NCBI RefSeq assembly: GCF_004363305.1
Contig: NZ_SNZA01000003.1
Coordinates: 62,001 to 126,000, forward strand
Origin: Marinomonas communis
GTDB lineage: Bacteria > Pseudomonadota > Gammaproteobacteria > Pseudomonadales > Marinomonadaceae
Direction of reading: 5' to 3'
DNA length: 64,000 nucleotides
Below the pieces are notes generated by a model. That model was given only the letters and a program-made list of their open reading frames with translations, searched no databases and had not been told where the DNA came from. Made by a program: the position numbers and the translations under genes. Of this stretch, positions 27,017-36,515 are shown piece by piece; the first letter of the stretch is position 1; each line of letters starts with the position of its first letter.

Positions 27017-28660
27017 TTACGGTTTTAATACTAGCAGGTATACGCCGCCTAAAAACAGGGCCAAACTTAAAATATCCGCTTGTGCTAGATGCTCTAGCGC
27101 AATGTTATCGGTAGTAATCCAAGCGGCACCTAAAGCGAGTAAGCCTAATAATTTAAAAGGCTGGTTGCGTCGCGAACGGCGTAGTTCTTTGCGAATTTGT
27201 TCTAACGCCTGAGTTTGTTCTTGGATTCTGATTTCTTGTTGCGACAAGTGAGTCATTGTAGAAAACACAAGGTTAGGTATCTGAGGTAGATGGGCAGCCC
27301 ACTCAGGTGCTTGTTTCTTCACCTCATCCAATAAACGTCGTGGTCCCACCTGCTCACTCATCCAGCGTTCTAAGAACGGCTTTGCAGTGACCCACAAATC
27401 CAGATCAGGATAAAGCTGACGACCTAGGCCTTCGATGTTAAGCAGCGTTTTCTCAAGCAGTACAAGCTGTGGCTGAACTTCCATATTAAAACGTCGCGCT
27501 GTTTGGAAAAGGCCAAGTAGTACCTGTCCGAAGGAAATCTCCTTGAGCGGCTTGGCAAACATGGGCTCACAAACACTGCGAATCGCAGACTCAAATGCAT
27601 GCACAGGCGTGCCTTTAGGGACCCAGCCACTTTCAACATGCAGCTCTGCTACCATACGGTAATCACGCTTAAAGAATGCGAGTAGGTTACGGGCCAAGTA
27701 GTTTTTGTCCGCATCGTCCAAACTGCCCATGATGGCACAGTCAATGGCTATGTACTTGGGTTTCTCAGGGTTCGATGGGTCGACAAAAATATTGCCTGGG
27801 TGCATGTCTGCATGGAAGAAACTGTGTGAGAACACTTGGGTGAAAAAGATCTCAACTCCACGCTCTGCCAGCACTTTCATATTGACGTTTTTGTCACGCA
27901 ATGCCGGGATGTCTGCGACAGGAATACCTGAAATGCGCTCCATCACCATCACGTTGCGACGGCTGTAATCCCAGTAGATCTGCGGCACATAGAGCAAGTC
28001 TGAGTTTTCAAAGTTGCGCTGTAATAGGCCGGTGTTAGCGGCTTCTTTGGCAAGGTCAAGCTCATCTAGAATGGTGTATTCGTAGTCTTGTACAACTTCT
28101 ACAGGGCGTAGACGGCGCCCATCTGAACTGGTTTTAGCAACAAAATGAGCGAGGGTATACAGCAGCTTAATATCTTGTCGTATGGTCTTTTCGATATTAG
28201 GTCGGATAACCTTAACAACGACTTCTTCACCAGATTTTAATGTCGCGGTATGTACTTGCGCGATGGACGCGGAAGCCAAAGGCTTGCGGTCGAAGGCTTT
28301 GAATATTTCATCAACGCTTGCGCCCAACTCTTTCTCGATGATCAAGGTGGCCAATTCGCCAGAAAATGGTGGCACACGGTCTTGTAACTTAGCCAGTTCG
28401 TCCGCGATATCATCAGGCAATAGGTCGCGACGGGTGGACAAAATTTGGCCAAATTTAACAAATATCGGGCCGAGAGACTCCAGCGCCAAACGCAAGCGTG
28501 TGCTGCGATTCTTATCTAGACGTTTACGTCCAATGCTTAAAACTAAGCCGACCGAATACTTTAAATACCAAGGCAATAACTGAATCGGTATGAAGGTATC
28601 AAGACGGTAGCGTATAACGGTGGCAACGATCCGAAGAAAACGAGTGGCACTGTTCCACAT
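27017..28660 (-). CDS. ubiB: UbiB, ubiquinone biosynthesis atypical kinase/ATPase
   Basis: A 547-residue ADCK/UbiB-family protein needed for ubiquinone synthesis. It shows the KxGQ motif in [11 protein letters not shown] (near residue 68), the alanine-rich nucleotide loop ASASIAQVH, the catalytic region [10 protein letters not shown] and the metal-binding IAIDCAIMG. Two hydrophobic segments at the extreme C-terminus (about 500-547) anchor it in the inner membrane. It starts 2 nt after the ubiE stop. The small gene ubiJ that separates ubiE and ubiB in most gammaproteobacteria is missing here. Confidence 0.96.
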   Translation of the reverse strand: MWNSATRFLRIVATVIRYRLDTFIPIQLLPWYLKYSVGLVLSIGRKRLDKNRSTRLRLALESLGPIFVKFGQILSTRRDLLPDDIADELAKLQDRVPPFSGELATLIIEKELGASVDEIFKAFDRKPLASASIAQVHTATLKSGEEVVVKVIRPNIEKTIRQDIKLLYTLAHFVAKTSSDGRRLRPVEVVQDYEYTILDELDLAKEAANTGLLQRNFENSDLLYVPQIYWDYSRRNVMVMERISGIPVADIPALRDKNVNMKVLAERGVEIFFTQVFSHSFFHADMHPGNIFVDPSNPEKPKYIAIDCAIMGSLDDADKNYLARNLLAFFKRDYRMVAELHVESGWVPKGTPVHAFESAIRSVCEPMFAKPLKEISFGQVLLGLFQTARRFNMEVQPQLVLLEKTLLNIEGLGRQLYPDLDLWVTAKPFLERWMSEQVGPRRLLDEVKKQAPEWAAHLPQIPNLVFSTMTHLSQQEIRIQEQTQALEQIRKELRRSRRNQPFKLLGLLALGAAWITTDNIALEHLAQADILSLALFLGGVYLLVLKP

Positions 28661-28662
28661 GA

Positions 28663-29415
28663 TTAAAATTTAAATCCCTTGTGTAATGCTACGATTCCGC
28701 CAGTCATGTTTTGGTAACTGACACGTTCAAAGCCCACTTCTTCCATCATTCCTTTCAGTGTTTCTTGGTCTGGATGCATGCGGATGGATTCAGCTAAGTA
28801 GCGGTAACTTTCTGAGTCATTGGCAATCACTTTACCCATAAACGGTAACAAGCGGAAAGAGTACTGATCGTAAATAGTGCTCAGACATTCCGTTTCTGGT
28901 TTTGAGAACTCAAGTACCAATAAACGGCCACCTGGTTTCAATACACGTTGCATGGATGCTAACGCTTTTGACTTGTCTGTGACGTTGCGAAGGCCAAAAG
29001 CAATGGTAATGCAGTCAAATGTATTGTCTGGGAAAGGCAGCTCTTCAGCATTGGCTTGAACATACTGCACGTTACCGACGACACCAAGATTTGCTAACTT
29101 ATCACGACCCACTTTCAACATAGAGTCGTTGATGTCAGCTAATACAACCTGACCGGATTGACCAACAAGACGAGAGAATTTAGCGGTTAGATCGCCTGTA
29201 CCACCCGCGATATCCAATACTTTTTGTCCTGCACGAACGCCAGACTGACTAATGGTGTGGCGTTTCCATAGGCGATGAATACCACCAGACATTAGATCGT
29301 TCATAATGTCGTATTTCGCAGCAACGGAGTGGAAAACTTGCGCTACAGCGTCCACTTTTTGATCCGTTGGAATTTCTTTGAAGCCAAAATGGGTGGTGTT
29401 GTCTTTATCTTGCAT
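28663..29415 (-). CDS. ubiE: Demethylmenaquinone/ubiquinone C-methyltransferase UbiE
   Basis: A 250-residue SAM-dependent methyltransferase acting on the C2 position of the ubiquinone ring. The N-terminal [24 protein letters not shown], the SAM-binding [12 protein letters not shown] (about 66-77) and [19 protein letters not shown] are diagnostic of UbiE/Coq5. It is the first gene of the ubiE-ubiB-hisE-tatABC run on the minus strand, 98 bp after the diguanylate cyclase gene. Confidence 0.96.
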   Translation of the reverse strand: MQDKDNTTHFGFKEIPTDQKVDAVAQVFHSVAAKYDIMNDLMSGGIHRLWKRHTISQSGVRAGQKVLDIAGGTGDLTAKFSRLVGQSGQVVLADINDSMLKVGRDKLANLGVVGNVQYVQANAEELPFPDNTFDCITIAFGLRNVTDKSKALASMQRVLKPGGRLLVLEFSKPETECLSTIYDQYSFRLLPFMGKVIANDSESYRYLAESIRMHPDQETLKGMMEEVGFERVSYQNMTGGIVALHKGFKF

Positions 29416-29513
29416 AACAGTTCGTTCCTAATACATCTTTAGGCGGACAGATTTAAAATCGTTAGTTTGCGTATTGTAACCGCGTCTTTGGATTGGTTGC
29501 ACGATAAAGCCAC

Positions 29514-31040
29514 TTAATTATCGCGAATAACACCATTGCGTCCCTGTTCTTTCGCTTGATATAGGTTTTTATCCGCGCGCTCGAACAGCTCATCGTGTGA
29601 TTCTTTGCCATTAAACAAACTAACGCCAATGGAAATAGTGACCGAAATAGGATCGCCGTTCATATTAAAAGGTGTTTTCTCAACCGCCAGACGAATTTTA
29701 TCGCAATATTGGTAAGCCTCGTCCAGTGTGGTCATAGGGAAAACAACAATAAACTCTTCGCCGCCGTAGCGGTAAACAAGGTGTTCTTTTTTTAGGGCGC
29801 TTTGAACTTGCTTTGGCATCAGTCGAAGTACCTTATCCCCTGCAAGATGTCCCCATGTATCATTGATTCGCTTAAAGTGGTCCACATCACAAATGGCAAT
29901 ACAAAGAGGTTGTTTAGTTTGTGCCGCAGCAGTGAGTAGTGGAAAAATGGTATCTTGATAAGCCGCTCTATTGGGTAGGCCTGTTAGCGCATCCGATAAA
30001 GCTTGAGCAATCTTCTCCTGCATATTAGAGCGCAACTGATTAGCGTCCTGCTCCATGCGGTTTACTTTATTTTTAAGTTGAGTAATGGATTGAGCTGCCT
30101 GCTTTTCCTGGTTTTGCATCTTATCCTGAAACGAAGTCATCGCTTCGGTAATGGTATGCATACGTTCATCGATTAAATGTTTCAAAGCATCCAAGTCAGT
30201 AGCATTACGAACGTCCGTTTGGGTGGAATCTACATGCTGCATAAAGGTGTCACTGAAATCTTTTCGACTACTAGACATGTTCTTCTGGGCTTTGTAATTG
30301 CTCAAGATCGAGGCATTAATACTTGCCAATTGCTGGTTCAATTGACTCAGATAGGTCGTCAAGTCCTCTTGCGTTTTACCAACTGCCACCATGATGAGGT
30401 TGATTACTTCATCAAGCAAGGCTGGTAAGTGATTAAGGTCTTTATTACCTGTTAGAGCTTTTTGAATGTCCAGTAACTGATCTCGGTAAACCTCTGGAAG
30501 AGAAATATTTGTCAGCAGGGCTGCCAAAGTATGGCTGACATGGGACATGATGTCAGATTGATTGCTGTTGTTGGTCTCAGATGTGTCTTTGCGGCGGAAA
30601 AAACGTCCAAGTAATGAGTGGCTTTTGCTTTGACTGACCGGGTTCTTTAATGCATTTGAAGACAGCTTGATGGCTTGAGCTAACAACTCAGGCCAATGAG
30701 AAGCGGATTGCCACGATTTTCTGATATCGCTCTCTAGCTGCTTTTTCTCAGGCGCTGGGAGTTGAATATTAGGCAGAGCATCAATGGTGTCGATTAGCAG
30801 TAGCAGGTGTGCTCGGAAGGCTTGGGCCCGAGCAAGACGATCTTCATCGTATTTAAGAACCATAGGCTCCAGCATTTGCAGTGTTTGCTGGAGAACCTCT
30901 GGCTCTTGAGATTTACCTAAATTGGCGCGGATGTTTTGTAGCTGCTTATCCAGCTCAGAATCATTTCCTTCGGCAAGCATAATGGTGCGCGAAAGGGCTT
31001 TAAGTAAGTTTTCAATCACTATGTCCTGAGCTGGAGCCAT
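29514..31040 (-). CDS. Diguanylate cyclase (GGDEF) with long helical N-terminal region
   Basis: A 508-residue protein. Residues about 1-330 are predicted soluble and largely helical, ending in a coiled coil (KLKNKVNRMEQDANQLRSN). The GGDEF domain (about 340-508) has the active-site motif YRYGGEEF, the substrate helix motif DALTGLPNRAAY and DVDHFKRINDTWGHLAGD, so it should make cyclic di-GMP. The residues before GGEEF read KKEH where an inhibitory RxxD I-site would lie, so product feedback is probably absent. No membrane segment is seen. The stimulus is unknown. dsbA lies upstream with a 20-bp gap on the same strand. Confidence 0.9.
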   Translation of the reverse strand: MAPAQDIVIENLLKALSRTIMLAEGNDSELDKQLQNIRANLGKSQEPEVLQQTLQMLEPMVLKYDEDRLARAQAFRAHLLLLIDTIDALPNIQLPAPEKKQLESDIRKSWQSASHWPELLAQAIKLSSNALKNPVSQSKSHSLLGRFFRRKDTSETNNSNQSDIMSHVSHTLAALLTNISLPEVYRDQLLDIQKALTGNKDLNHLPALLDEVINLIMVAVGKTQEDLTTYLSQLNQQLASINASILSNYKAQKNMSSSRKDFSDTFMQHVDSTQTDVRNATDLDALKHLIDERMHTITEAMTSFQDKMQNQEKQAAQSITQLKNKVNRMEQDANQLRSNMQEKIAQALSDALTGLPNRAAYQDTIFPLLTAAAQTKQPLCIAICDVDHFKRINDTWGHLAGDKVLRLMPKQVQSALKKEHLVYRYGGEEFIVVFPMTTLDEAYQYCDKIRLAVEKTPFNMNGDPISVTISIGVSLFNGKESHDELFERADKNLYQAKEQGRNGVIRDN

Positions 31041-31060
31041 GAATACATCCTAAATCATTA

Positions 31061-31690
31061 TTACTTACTCGCTTGGCGTTCTTGCTCGATCAAGTAGTCA
31101 ACCACGGAGTAGATATTATTATTACCGCCTGCTGTTGCTGCGGTGACTAAGTACTTACCGTTAACGATCAATCCTGGAACGCCACGAGCACCGTACGCTC
31201 TAATTTTAGCATCTGCTTGAGAAAGGCGGCTGTTTACAGCAAAAGAATTGTATTGTTTTCGAAACTCATCTTCTGAAACGCCGTAGTTTGTAAAGAACTC
31301 CGCTAATTCATCTTCACTGTTCATGCGTTTGTGATCTTGGTGAATCGCATTAAACAGGTCTGCATGCAGCTTCTCTTCAACCCCTAGAATATCAGCAACA
31401 TGAAATGCCTTAGCATGCGCTAACCAGTTACGGCCAAATACAGCTGGCATGTATTTGAAGTCAACGTCGTCTGCGATGGTTTTTTTCCAAGCTTGAGTAA
31501 TTGGGTCTAGGCTGTAACAGTGTGGACAGCCATACCAGAAGATTTCAACTACTTCGACTTTGTCTGGGTTAGCAGTACGAACTGGGTTTTTGATTGTAGT
31601 GTAGCCATTGCCATCGCTGTAGTCCTGCGCCCAAGCGCTTGCGATAGGCAATAGTAAGGCAACCATTAAGGCTGAAAAAAGCTTCTTCAT
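31061..31690 (-). CDS. dsbA: Periplasmic thiol:disulfide oxidoreductase DsbA
   Basis: A 209-residue protein with a signal peptide (residues 1-21, ending ASAWA) and a thioredoxin fold with the redox pair CPHC (Cys55, Cys58) in FWYGCPHCYS and the cis-proline loop GVPGLIVNG. DsbA forms disulfide bonds in exported proteins and is reoxidised by DsbB, which is also in this window (44278-44769). AGGAG lies 6 bp before the ATG. The gene probably leads a two-gene unit with the diguanylate cyclase. Confidence 0.95.
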   Translation of the reverse strand: MKKLFSALMVALLLPIASAWAQDYSDGNGYTTIKNPVRTANPDKVEVVEIFWYGCPHCYSLDPITQAWKKTIADDVDFKYMPAVFGRNWLAHAKAFHVADILGVEEKLHADLFNAIHQDHKRMNSEDELAEFFTNYGVSEDEFRKQYNSFAVNSRLSQADAKIRAYGARGVPGLIVNGKYLVTAATAGGNNNIYSVVDYLIEQERQASK

Positions 31691-31804
31691 GTCATGCTCC
31701 TAGAATGTGATAGCTCAATTGCACCCGTAAAAGAGGATAGTAATAGGATGCTTTAACGTACAAAAAGTTCGTTTGTCGTAATGAGTTTACATGGATTTAA
31801 TAAC

Positions 31805-31829
31805 AAAAATCCTCCCAAAGGAGGATTTT
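31805..31829 (-). terminator. Terminator after cytochrome c4 gene
   Basis: A perfect 10-bp stem (AAAATCCTCC/GGAGGATTTT) with a 4-nt loop has T runs on both sides. It lies about 50 bp beyond the cytochrome stop on the minus strand, upstream of dsbA. Confidence 0.85.
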
Positions 31830-31880
31830 GTATCAAGAAAAAGCAAACCATATAGGTATCGCCTGCTAACAAGCTTGTTT

Positions 31881-32483
31881 TTAATACAAACCTTGGATGT
31901 AGCTTGATACGGCTTTGATCTCACGCTCATTCATTTTAAACGCAATGTTTTGCATGATTTTCGCCGCATCGTTATTGCGCTCACCAGACTGGAACAGTTT
32001 CAGTTGTGCTGCTGTGTAGTCTGCATGTTGACCACTTAATTGTGGGAAACTCGCTGAGTTAAGGCCTTTGCCTGCAGGTCCGTGACACGCCATACAAGCA
32101 GGCACACCTGTTGCTGGGTTACCATCGCGGTATAGGTTTTTGCCTGCTTCAACCAAGGCAGCGTCTGCTTGGCCAACGACAACATTTTGACTGGCAAAGT
32201 AAGCGGCAATGTCGGCCAAATCTTGATCAGATAAACCGTTTAATAGTCCGGTCATCTGTGCAACGTTTCGAGCGCCAGACTTGATGTCTGACATTTGCTT
32301 TAATAAGTATGACTCGTTTTGACCAGCTAGTTTTGGCCATGTAGGTGCCAAGCTGTTGCCATCTGCTCCATGACAGGCGCTACACACTGCGGTGAGTGGT
32401 TTTCCTGCTTCAGGGTTGCCTTCAGCGATCGCAACGGATGTTGCTCCAACTGTTACTAACAGACCGATAAGAACTTTTTTCAT
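31881..32483 (-). CDS. Dihaem cytochrome c4
   Basis: A 200-residue periplasmic protein with a signal peptide (ending SVAIA) and two haem-binding sites, CSACH (Cys34) and CMACH (near residue 131), in two similar halves, the layout of cytochrome c4. These proteins pass electrons from the bc1 complex to terminal oxidases such as cbb3. The surrounding dsbA and engB order is the same as around c4 genes in pseudomonads. A terminator follows. Confidence 0.93.
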   Translation of the reverse strand: MKKVLIGLLVTVGATSVAIAEGNPEAGKPLTAVCSACHGADGNSLAPTWPKLAGQNESYLLKQMSDIKSGARNVAQMTGLLNGLSDQDLADIAAYFASQNVVVGQADAALVEAGKNLYRDGNPATGVPACMACHGPAGKGLNSASFPQLSGQHADYTAAQLKLFQSGERNNDAAKIMQNIAFKMNEREIKAVSSYIQGLY

Positions 32484-32680
32484 TCGCTGCCTCTGAATGT
32501 GCTTAAACCGACGTTGCTGAACATCTTATTTCTGGCATCAAGATGTTTCGATTTCTGTTATGCTTACCAGTATGAACCGGGCACAGCCTCGTTGAGCCAG
32601 TAAGCAGAATGGCTCGCATTATATACAACTGTGCAAAAACTTATAACGCGATACAATTTCTCATTGACTGATATCAATCT

Positions 32681-33319
32681 ATGACGCCATTCGACTCCGT
32701 ATTTCAATCCGCTTACTTTATTAAAAGTGCGGAAAAGCTTTCTCAATGTCCTTTAGACCAAGGTTTAGAGGTGGCTTTTGCTGGCCGTTCAAACGCCGGT
32801 AAATCTACCTCGCTTAATACCCTGGCAAACCAGCGTAAACTTGCACGTACTTCAAAAACTCCTGGTCGTACTCAGCTGATCAACTGTTTTGGGCTTAATG
32901 TCGATGATCGTCGCTTGGTGGATTTACCAGGTTATGGCTTTGCAAAAGTCCCTGTTGCCATGAAAGAGAATTGGCAAGCACACATGCAGGACTATCTGAT
33001 GAACCGCCGCTCGTTAGTGGGCGTGGTGTTGGTCATGGATATTCGCCATCCACTTAAAGAGTTCGATGAAATGATGCTGGAGTGGGCTGCGGCCAATGGC
33101 GTTAAAGTACACGCACTGTTAACCAAATCCGATAAGCTTAAACGTGGACCAGCAAAATCAACTATGTTGAAAGTTAGACAGGAAATGAAAAAGCGAGGTG
33201 TAGAAGGATCGGCGCAGACATTCTCAGGCCTTAATAACGATGGTGTGGATGAATTGCGATTGAAACTTGCCGAGTGGTTGGACCTTGAGAATCCGACAGA
33301 GATTCCTGTAAATCTATAA
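32681..33319 (+). CDS. engB: Ribosome biogenesis GTPase EngB (YihA/YsxC)
   Basis: A 212-residue small GTPase needed for 50S subunit assembly. Motifs: G1 GRSNAGKST (near residue 36; the usual valine is alanine here), G2/switch SKTPGRTQLIN, G3 DLPGYGFA, and G4 TKSDKL. It is divergent from the cytochrome gene, and no strong ribosome binding site precedes the ATG. A good terminator separates it from convergent gshA. Confidence 0.96.
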   Translation: MTPFDSVFQSAYFIKSAEKLSQCPLDQGLEVAFAGRSNAGKSTSLNTLANQRKLARTSKTPGRTQLINCFGLNVDDRRLVDLPGYGFAKVPVAMKENWQAHMQDYLMNRRSLVGVVLVMDIRHPLKEFDEMMLEWAAANGVKVHALLTKSDKLKRGPAKSTMLKVRQEMKKRGVEGSAQTFSGLNNDGVDELRLKLAEWLDLENPTEIPVNL

Positions 33320-33349
33320 CGCCACTATTTTAGTCTTTACCTAGATATG

Positions 33350-33388
33350 AAAATGGCTTCCGTACTTAAGGTAGGGAAGCCATTTTTT
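33350..33388. terminator. Terminator between convergent engB and gshA
   Basis: A 12-bp stem (AAAATGGCTTCC/GGAAGCCATTTT) with a 13-nt loop ends in a run of six T residues on the plus strand, so it terminates engB. The A-rich left arm may also serve gshA in the other direction. Confidence 0.85.
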
Positions 33389-33449
33389 ATGTCGTTCCTA
33401 TCGTTCAAACACGATCTTAATCATGAGCTATAGCATGCAGCCACGATTT

Positions 33450-35045
33450 CTACTGTGGCTGCATGTAGTGCTTAAGGAATGTATCAAAGTCCACTTGATC
33501 GCTGCTTTCTATTTTAGCTTGTTCCGCGATGGACTGTTCCGCCCAGTCTTTAAACTGCTGCTGTAATTCTGGCGACACTTCTTGTGCTAGCCACGCTTGC
33601 TGTTGGGCTTTGCCGATTGACAGCATGGCTTCTTGATAACTGCCGTATTGTTCACACTGCTGTAAAACTTGTGCTGCTGGCAAGGACTCCAGATTAGCTA
33701 GCTTGTTTTGTTGATGCGCCAGACTGTCTAAGTAAGCTGAGTTTCCAGTTTGATCACTTAAGAACTTGGCGATCTCGTGCATGTGAGACAGTAGCTCAGA
33801 CACTTTGTCGCGCAGTGGAATCGGACCAAAACCAAAATCAAACGGTGTGTCCAACTCACGACCATGAGTTGCGATTTCTTGTTGTGTCTTACGTAGCTGC
33901 TGACACTCATCCAGTCCAAGACGGTCATCTCCATGCAACATGCAACACATTAAAAAGGTATCTAAGAAATACAGTGTCTCTGGCTTCATGCCAATCGGCG
34001 ATGTTGGATCAAGGTCCATAATTCGGACTTCGATGTATTCAACTCCACGTTTCTGTAATGCCGCACTAGGATGTTCGCCGGATTTCGTAACCCGTTTCGG
34101 GCGGATGTCACTGTAGTATTCGTTCTCTATCTGCAGAATGTTATGGCTTAGTTGTTTGTAGTCACCGTCTACTTTTACGCCAATCTTTTCATAAGCTGGA
34201 TAAGGGGTTTTTAGTGCCCCTTTGATCGTATTGATATAGGTATCCACTTCGTTGTAACACACAAACAAACCATCTTGGGCTTTATTCTGATAGCCAATGT
34301 CACTCATTCGAAGAGAAGTGGCGTTAAGTCCCGCCCAAGTCCGATCACCTAATGTGGTGAGCTTGTCTGGTTTGCTAGGCAGAAAGCTTGAATCAATTGC
34401 AGGGGAGGCGCCAAACAGTAAAGATAGCACCCAAGACTTGCGGCGGAAGTTTCGAATCAAAGCGAAGTACTGCTGCGACTTAAACTCTTTTAAGGCTTCC
34501 TCTGTGCTAATGTCGACACCGCGATAATCCGCTAAAAACGTCCAAAAACTATCGCTAAAAGAGAAGTTGTAGTGCATGCCTGCGATGCACTGCATGATGC
34601 GACCATAGCGGTTGGACAAACCTTCACGGTAAACCCGCTTAAGCTTGCCTGAATTCGACTCACCGTAATACGCAATCGGCACTTCAGCGTTACTTGATAA
34701 TGCACAAGGCATGCTGCCAGGCCATAGGCATTCGTCTTGCTGATCAAGTACGCGGTTGGTCATTAAATGAATGTCTCGTAGCTCGCTGATCACACCTTCG
34801 ACTGAGTCATGGACACCAGTAATAAACTCCATCAATGCTTCAGAGTAATCCGTCGTGATTGAAGAATGTGTCAGAGGTGACCCCAACGCAGCGGGGTGTG
34901 GCAACTGAGAGATTTTTCCATCTTGTCGTGACACGCGAAGTGCTTCACGTTCTACGCCTCGGTGAAAAGTGATAGCGGACAGATCGCCACTTTGAGTCAT
35001 GCTTTGGTCGAGTTTTGCCAGAGCGTCATGTATGTTGCGCAACAA
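33450..35045 (-). CDS. gshA: Glutamate-cysteine ligase GshA
   Basis: A 531-residue enzyme of the proteobacterial type making gamma-glutamylcysteine, the first step of glutathione synthesis. Motifs include FHRGVEREALRVS, the active-site stretch ITTDYSEALMEFIT, GMHYNFSF and EYIEVRIMDLDP. The start appears to be TTG (two TTG codons in a row): starting at the first ATG further in would remove the conserved N-terminal helix that aligns with E. coli GshA. It is divergent from the small membrane gene at 35199. Confidence 0.94.
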   Translation of the reverse strand: MLRNIHDALAKLDQSMTQSGDLSAITFHRGVEREALRVSRQDGKISQLPHPAALGSPLTHSSITTDYSEALMEFITGVHDSVEGVISELRDIHLMTNRVLDQQDECLWPGSMPCALSSNAEVPIAYYGESNSGKLKRVYREGLSNRYGRIMQCIAGMHYNFSFSDSFWTFLADYRGVDISTEEALKEFKSQQYFALIRNFRRKSWVLSLLFGASPAIDSSFLPSKPDKLTTLGDRTWAGLNATSLRMSDIGYQNKAQDGLFVCYNEVDTYINTIKGALKTPYPAYEKIGVKVDGDYKQLSHNILQIENEYYSDIRPKRVTKSGEHPSAALQKRGVEYIEVRIMDLDPTSPIGMKPETLYFLDTFLMCCMLHGDDRLGLDECQQLRKTQQEIATHGRELDTPFDFGFGPIPLRDKVSELLSHMHEIAKFLSDQTGNSAYLDSLAHQQNKLANLESLPAAQVLQQCEQYGSYQEAMLSIGKAQQQAWLAQEVSPELQQQFKDWAEQSIAEQAKIESSDQVDFDTFLKHYMQPQ

Positions 35046-35198
35046 GAGGAATTGTCCTAATTCGAATTATAAGATGATCGGATTGTACAAGGCATTTCTT
35101 TCACACGGCAAGAAAACCACGAAGCAGTTGCGCAAAGATTACAGAATTGACGTTCTGTGGCATCATAGCTCGTCAAATACAAAGGAACTTTTTGGTGT

Positions 35199-35642
35199 AT
35201 GCATACTCCATTAATCAAATTGTTTAGCATTGCCTTTATCTTGGCGGGGGTGGTCGCCTTTAGCTGGTACTCCGTCGATAACGCTGCGTCTTCAGATGCC
35301 ATACACTGTGATGTGAATACAGGGATGTGCGATGAAATCGCTGGCATTAAGCTAACGTTTGAATCTTCGATTGTCGCAAATAAGCCTATGCTGGTTCGCT
35401 TTCGTTTACCTGAAAGTGCACAGCAGCAAGTGCCGTATTTCAATGCGACATTGACCGGACAAGAAATGTATATGGGGATAACCCAAACTCAATTAACACG
35501 AGTTGCGCAAACGAACCTTTATCAAGGTGAGCTGCGTATACCGGTTTGCACTACCTCAGCGATGTCTTGGCAATTAGCGATCTCAGTGCCTGATGCAGAC
35601 GTTGAGCCACTACATTATCAATTTACACTCATGCAACCTTAG
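35199..35642 (+). CDS. Unknown membrane-anchored periplasmic protein upstream of SCO
   Basis: A 147-residue protein I do not recognise by family. One hydrophobic segment (about 6-25) looks like an uncleaved anchor, followed by a periplasmic domain rich in beta-type sequence. It contains a close cysteine pair (HCDVNTGMCDE, about 32-41) and a later cysteine (IPVCTTSAMSW). The layout recalls FixH/YtkA-like accessory proteins, but no clear motif supports that. It ends 9 bp before the SCO gene, with which it is very likely cotranscribed, so a role in copper delivery or oxidase assembly is possible. This is inference from context only. Confidence 0.8.
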   Translation: MHTPLIKLFSIAFILAGVVAFSWYSVDNAASSDAIHCDVNTGMCDEIAGIKLTFESSIVANKPMLVRFRLPESAQQQVPYFNATLTGQEMYMGITQTQLTRVAQTNLYQGELRIPVCTTSAMSWQLAISVPDADVEPLHYQFTLMQP

Positions 35643-35651
35643 GATTTCGTC

Positions 35652-36233
35652 ATGAAGCTAAAACCCATAGTGCTGTTTGCTATGTTGGCCATTCTGGCTG
35701 TTGTTGGAACCTTATTGGCTTTCCAGAAAAGCAATGACTCCAACCCAACACCAGGGAAAATAGGTGGGGACTTTACTTTGTCTTCGGCAACGGGAGCAGC
35801 TTCCTTAAGTGATTACGAAGGCAAACTTAAACTGCTGTTTTTTGGCTACACACACTGTCCAGATGTTTGCCCACTTACCTTGGCCAACGTCAAAGTCGGT
35901 CTAAAGCAACTACCTGAAGAACTGAAACAACAGGTTCAAGTGGTATTCGTCAGTGTTGACCCTGAGCGCGACACGCCAGATCACCTAGAAGAGTATGTCC
36001 ACTTCTTTGATCCAAGCTTTGTCGGTCTAACAGGCACAAAAGAAGAAATTGACCGAGTGGTACGTCAGTATGGCGCGTTTTACCGTATTGAAAAAGGTGA
36101 TGCGAAAAACTACACCGTTAGCCACAGTGCGCGTCTTTACGTGATTGGCAAGGATAACGAGATTAAACAATACCTTTACCACGACTCAAAATCTGAAGAA
36201 ATCGCCGAAGCCATTAAAAAGCAGCTTTTATAG
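35652..36233 (+). CDS. SCO1/SenC/PrrC family copper chaperone
   Basis: A 193-residue membrane-anchored thioredoxin-fold protein. One N-terminal transmembrane helix (about 5-24) precedes the copper motif CPDVC (Cys69, Cys73) in FFGYTHCPDVCPLT; the third ligand is the His in NYTVSHSARLY. SCO proteins deliver copper to or reduce the CuA site of cytochrome oxidase, or act as thiol oxidoreductases. No oxidase genes are in the window. It follows the unknown gene at 35199 with an AGGA site in the 9-bp gap. REP cluster B starts 10 bp after the stop. Confidence 0.94.
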   Translation: MKLKPIVLFAMLAILAVVGTLLAFQKSNDSNPTPGKIGGDFTLSSATGAASLSDYEGKLKLLFFGYTHCPDVCPLTLANVKVGLKQLPEELKQQVQVVFVSVDPERDTPDHLEEYVHFFDPSFVGLTGTKEEIDRVVRQYGAFYRIEKGDAKNYTVSHSARLYVIGKDNEIKQYLYHDSKSEEIAEAIKKQLL

Positions 36234-36243
36234 GGCAAGTCTA

Positions 36244-36462
36244 TTTCCCGCGGAAACCGCGGTCCTACGATTTGTCAAAACTGAGCTCTGTAGGACTGCG
36301 CTGCGCGCAGGAACAAGTTTTTGCTGGCACGGAAAGCCTATTTCCCGCGGAAACCGCGGTCCTACGATTTGTTAAAACTGAGCTCTGTAGGACTGCGCTG
36401 CGCGCAGGAACAAGTTTTTGCAGGCACGGAAAGTCTATTTCCCGCGGAAACCGCGGTCCTAC
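36244..36462. repeat. REP cluster B (97-bp period)
   Basis: Five hairpins alternate: inverted CCGCGG-type at 36244-36268, 36341-36365 and 36438-36462, and direct GTAGGACTGCGC-type at 36290-36313 and 36387-36410. The unit repeats every 97 bp. Compared with the array at 51 kb the direct element has a different stem (CTGCGC/GCGCAG) and a different spacer, so this is a separate sub-family. Confidence 0.88.
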
Positions 36463-36471
36463 AATAGAAAT

Positions 36472-36500
36472 AAAAATGGCCGCATAATGCGGCCATTTTT
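36472..36500. terminator. Bidirectional terminator at the 3' end of hisF
   Basis: A perfect 12-bp stem (AAAAATGGCCGC/GCGGCCATTTTT) with a 5-nt loop lies 15 bp beyond the hisF stop. It has T runs in both orientations and can serve hisF and the SCO unit. Confidence 0.9.
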
Positions 36501-36515
36501 GTAGAAAGCTGAAGC

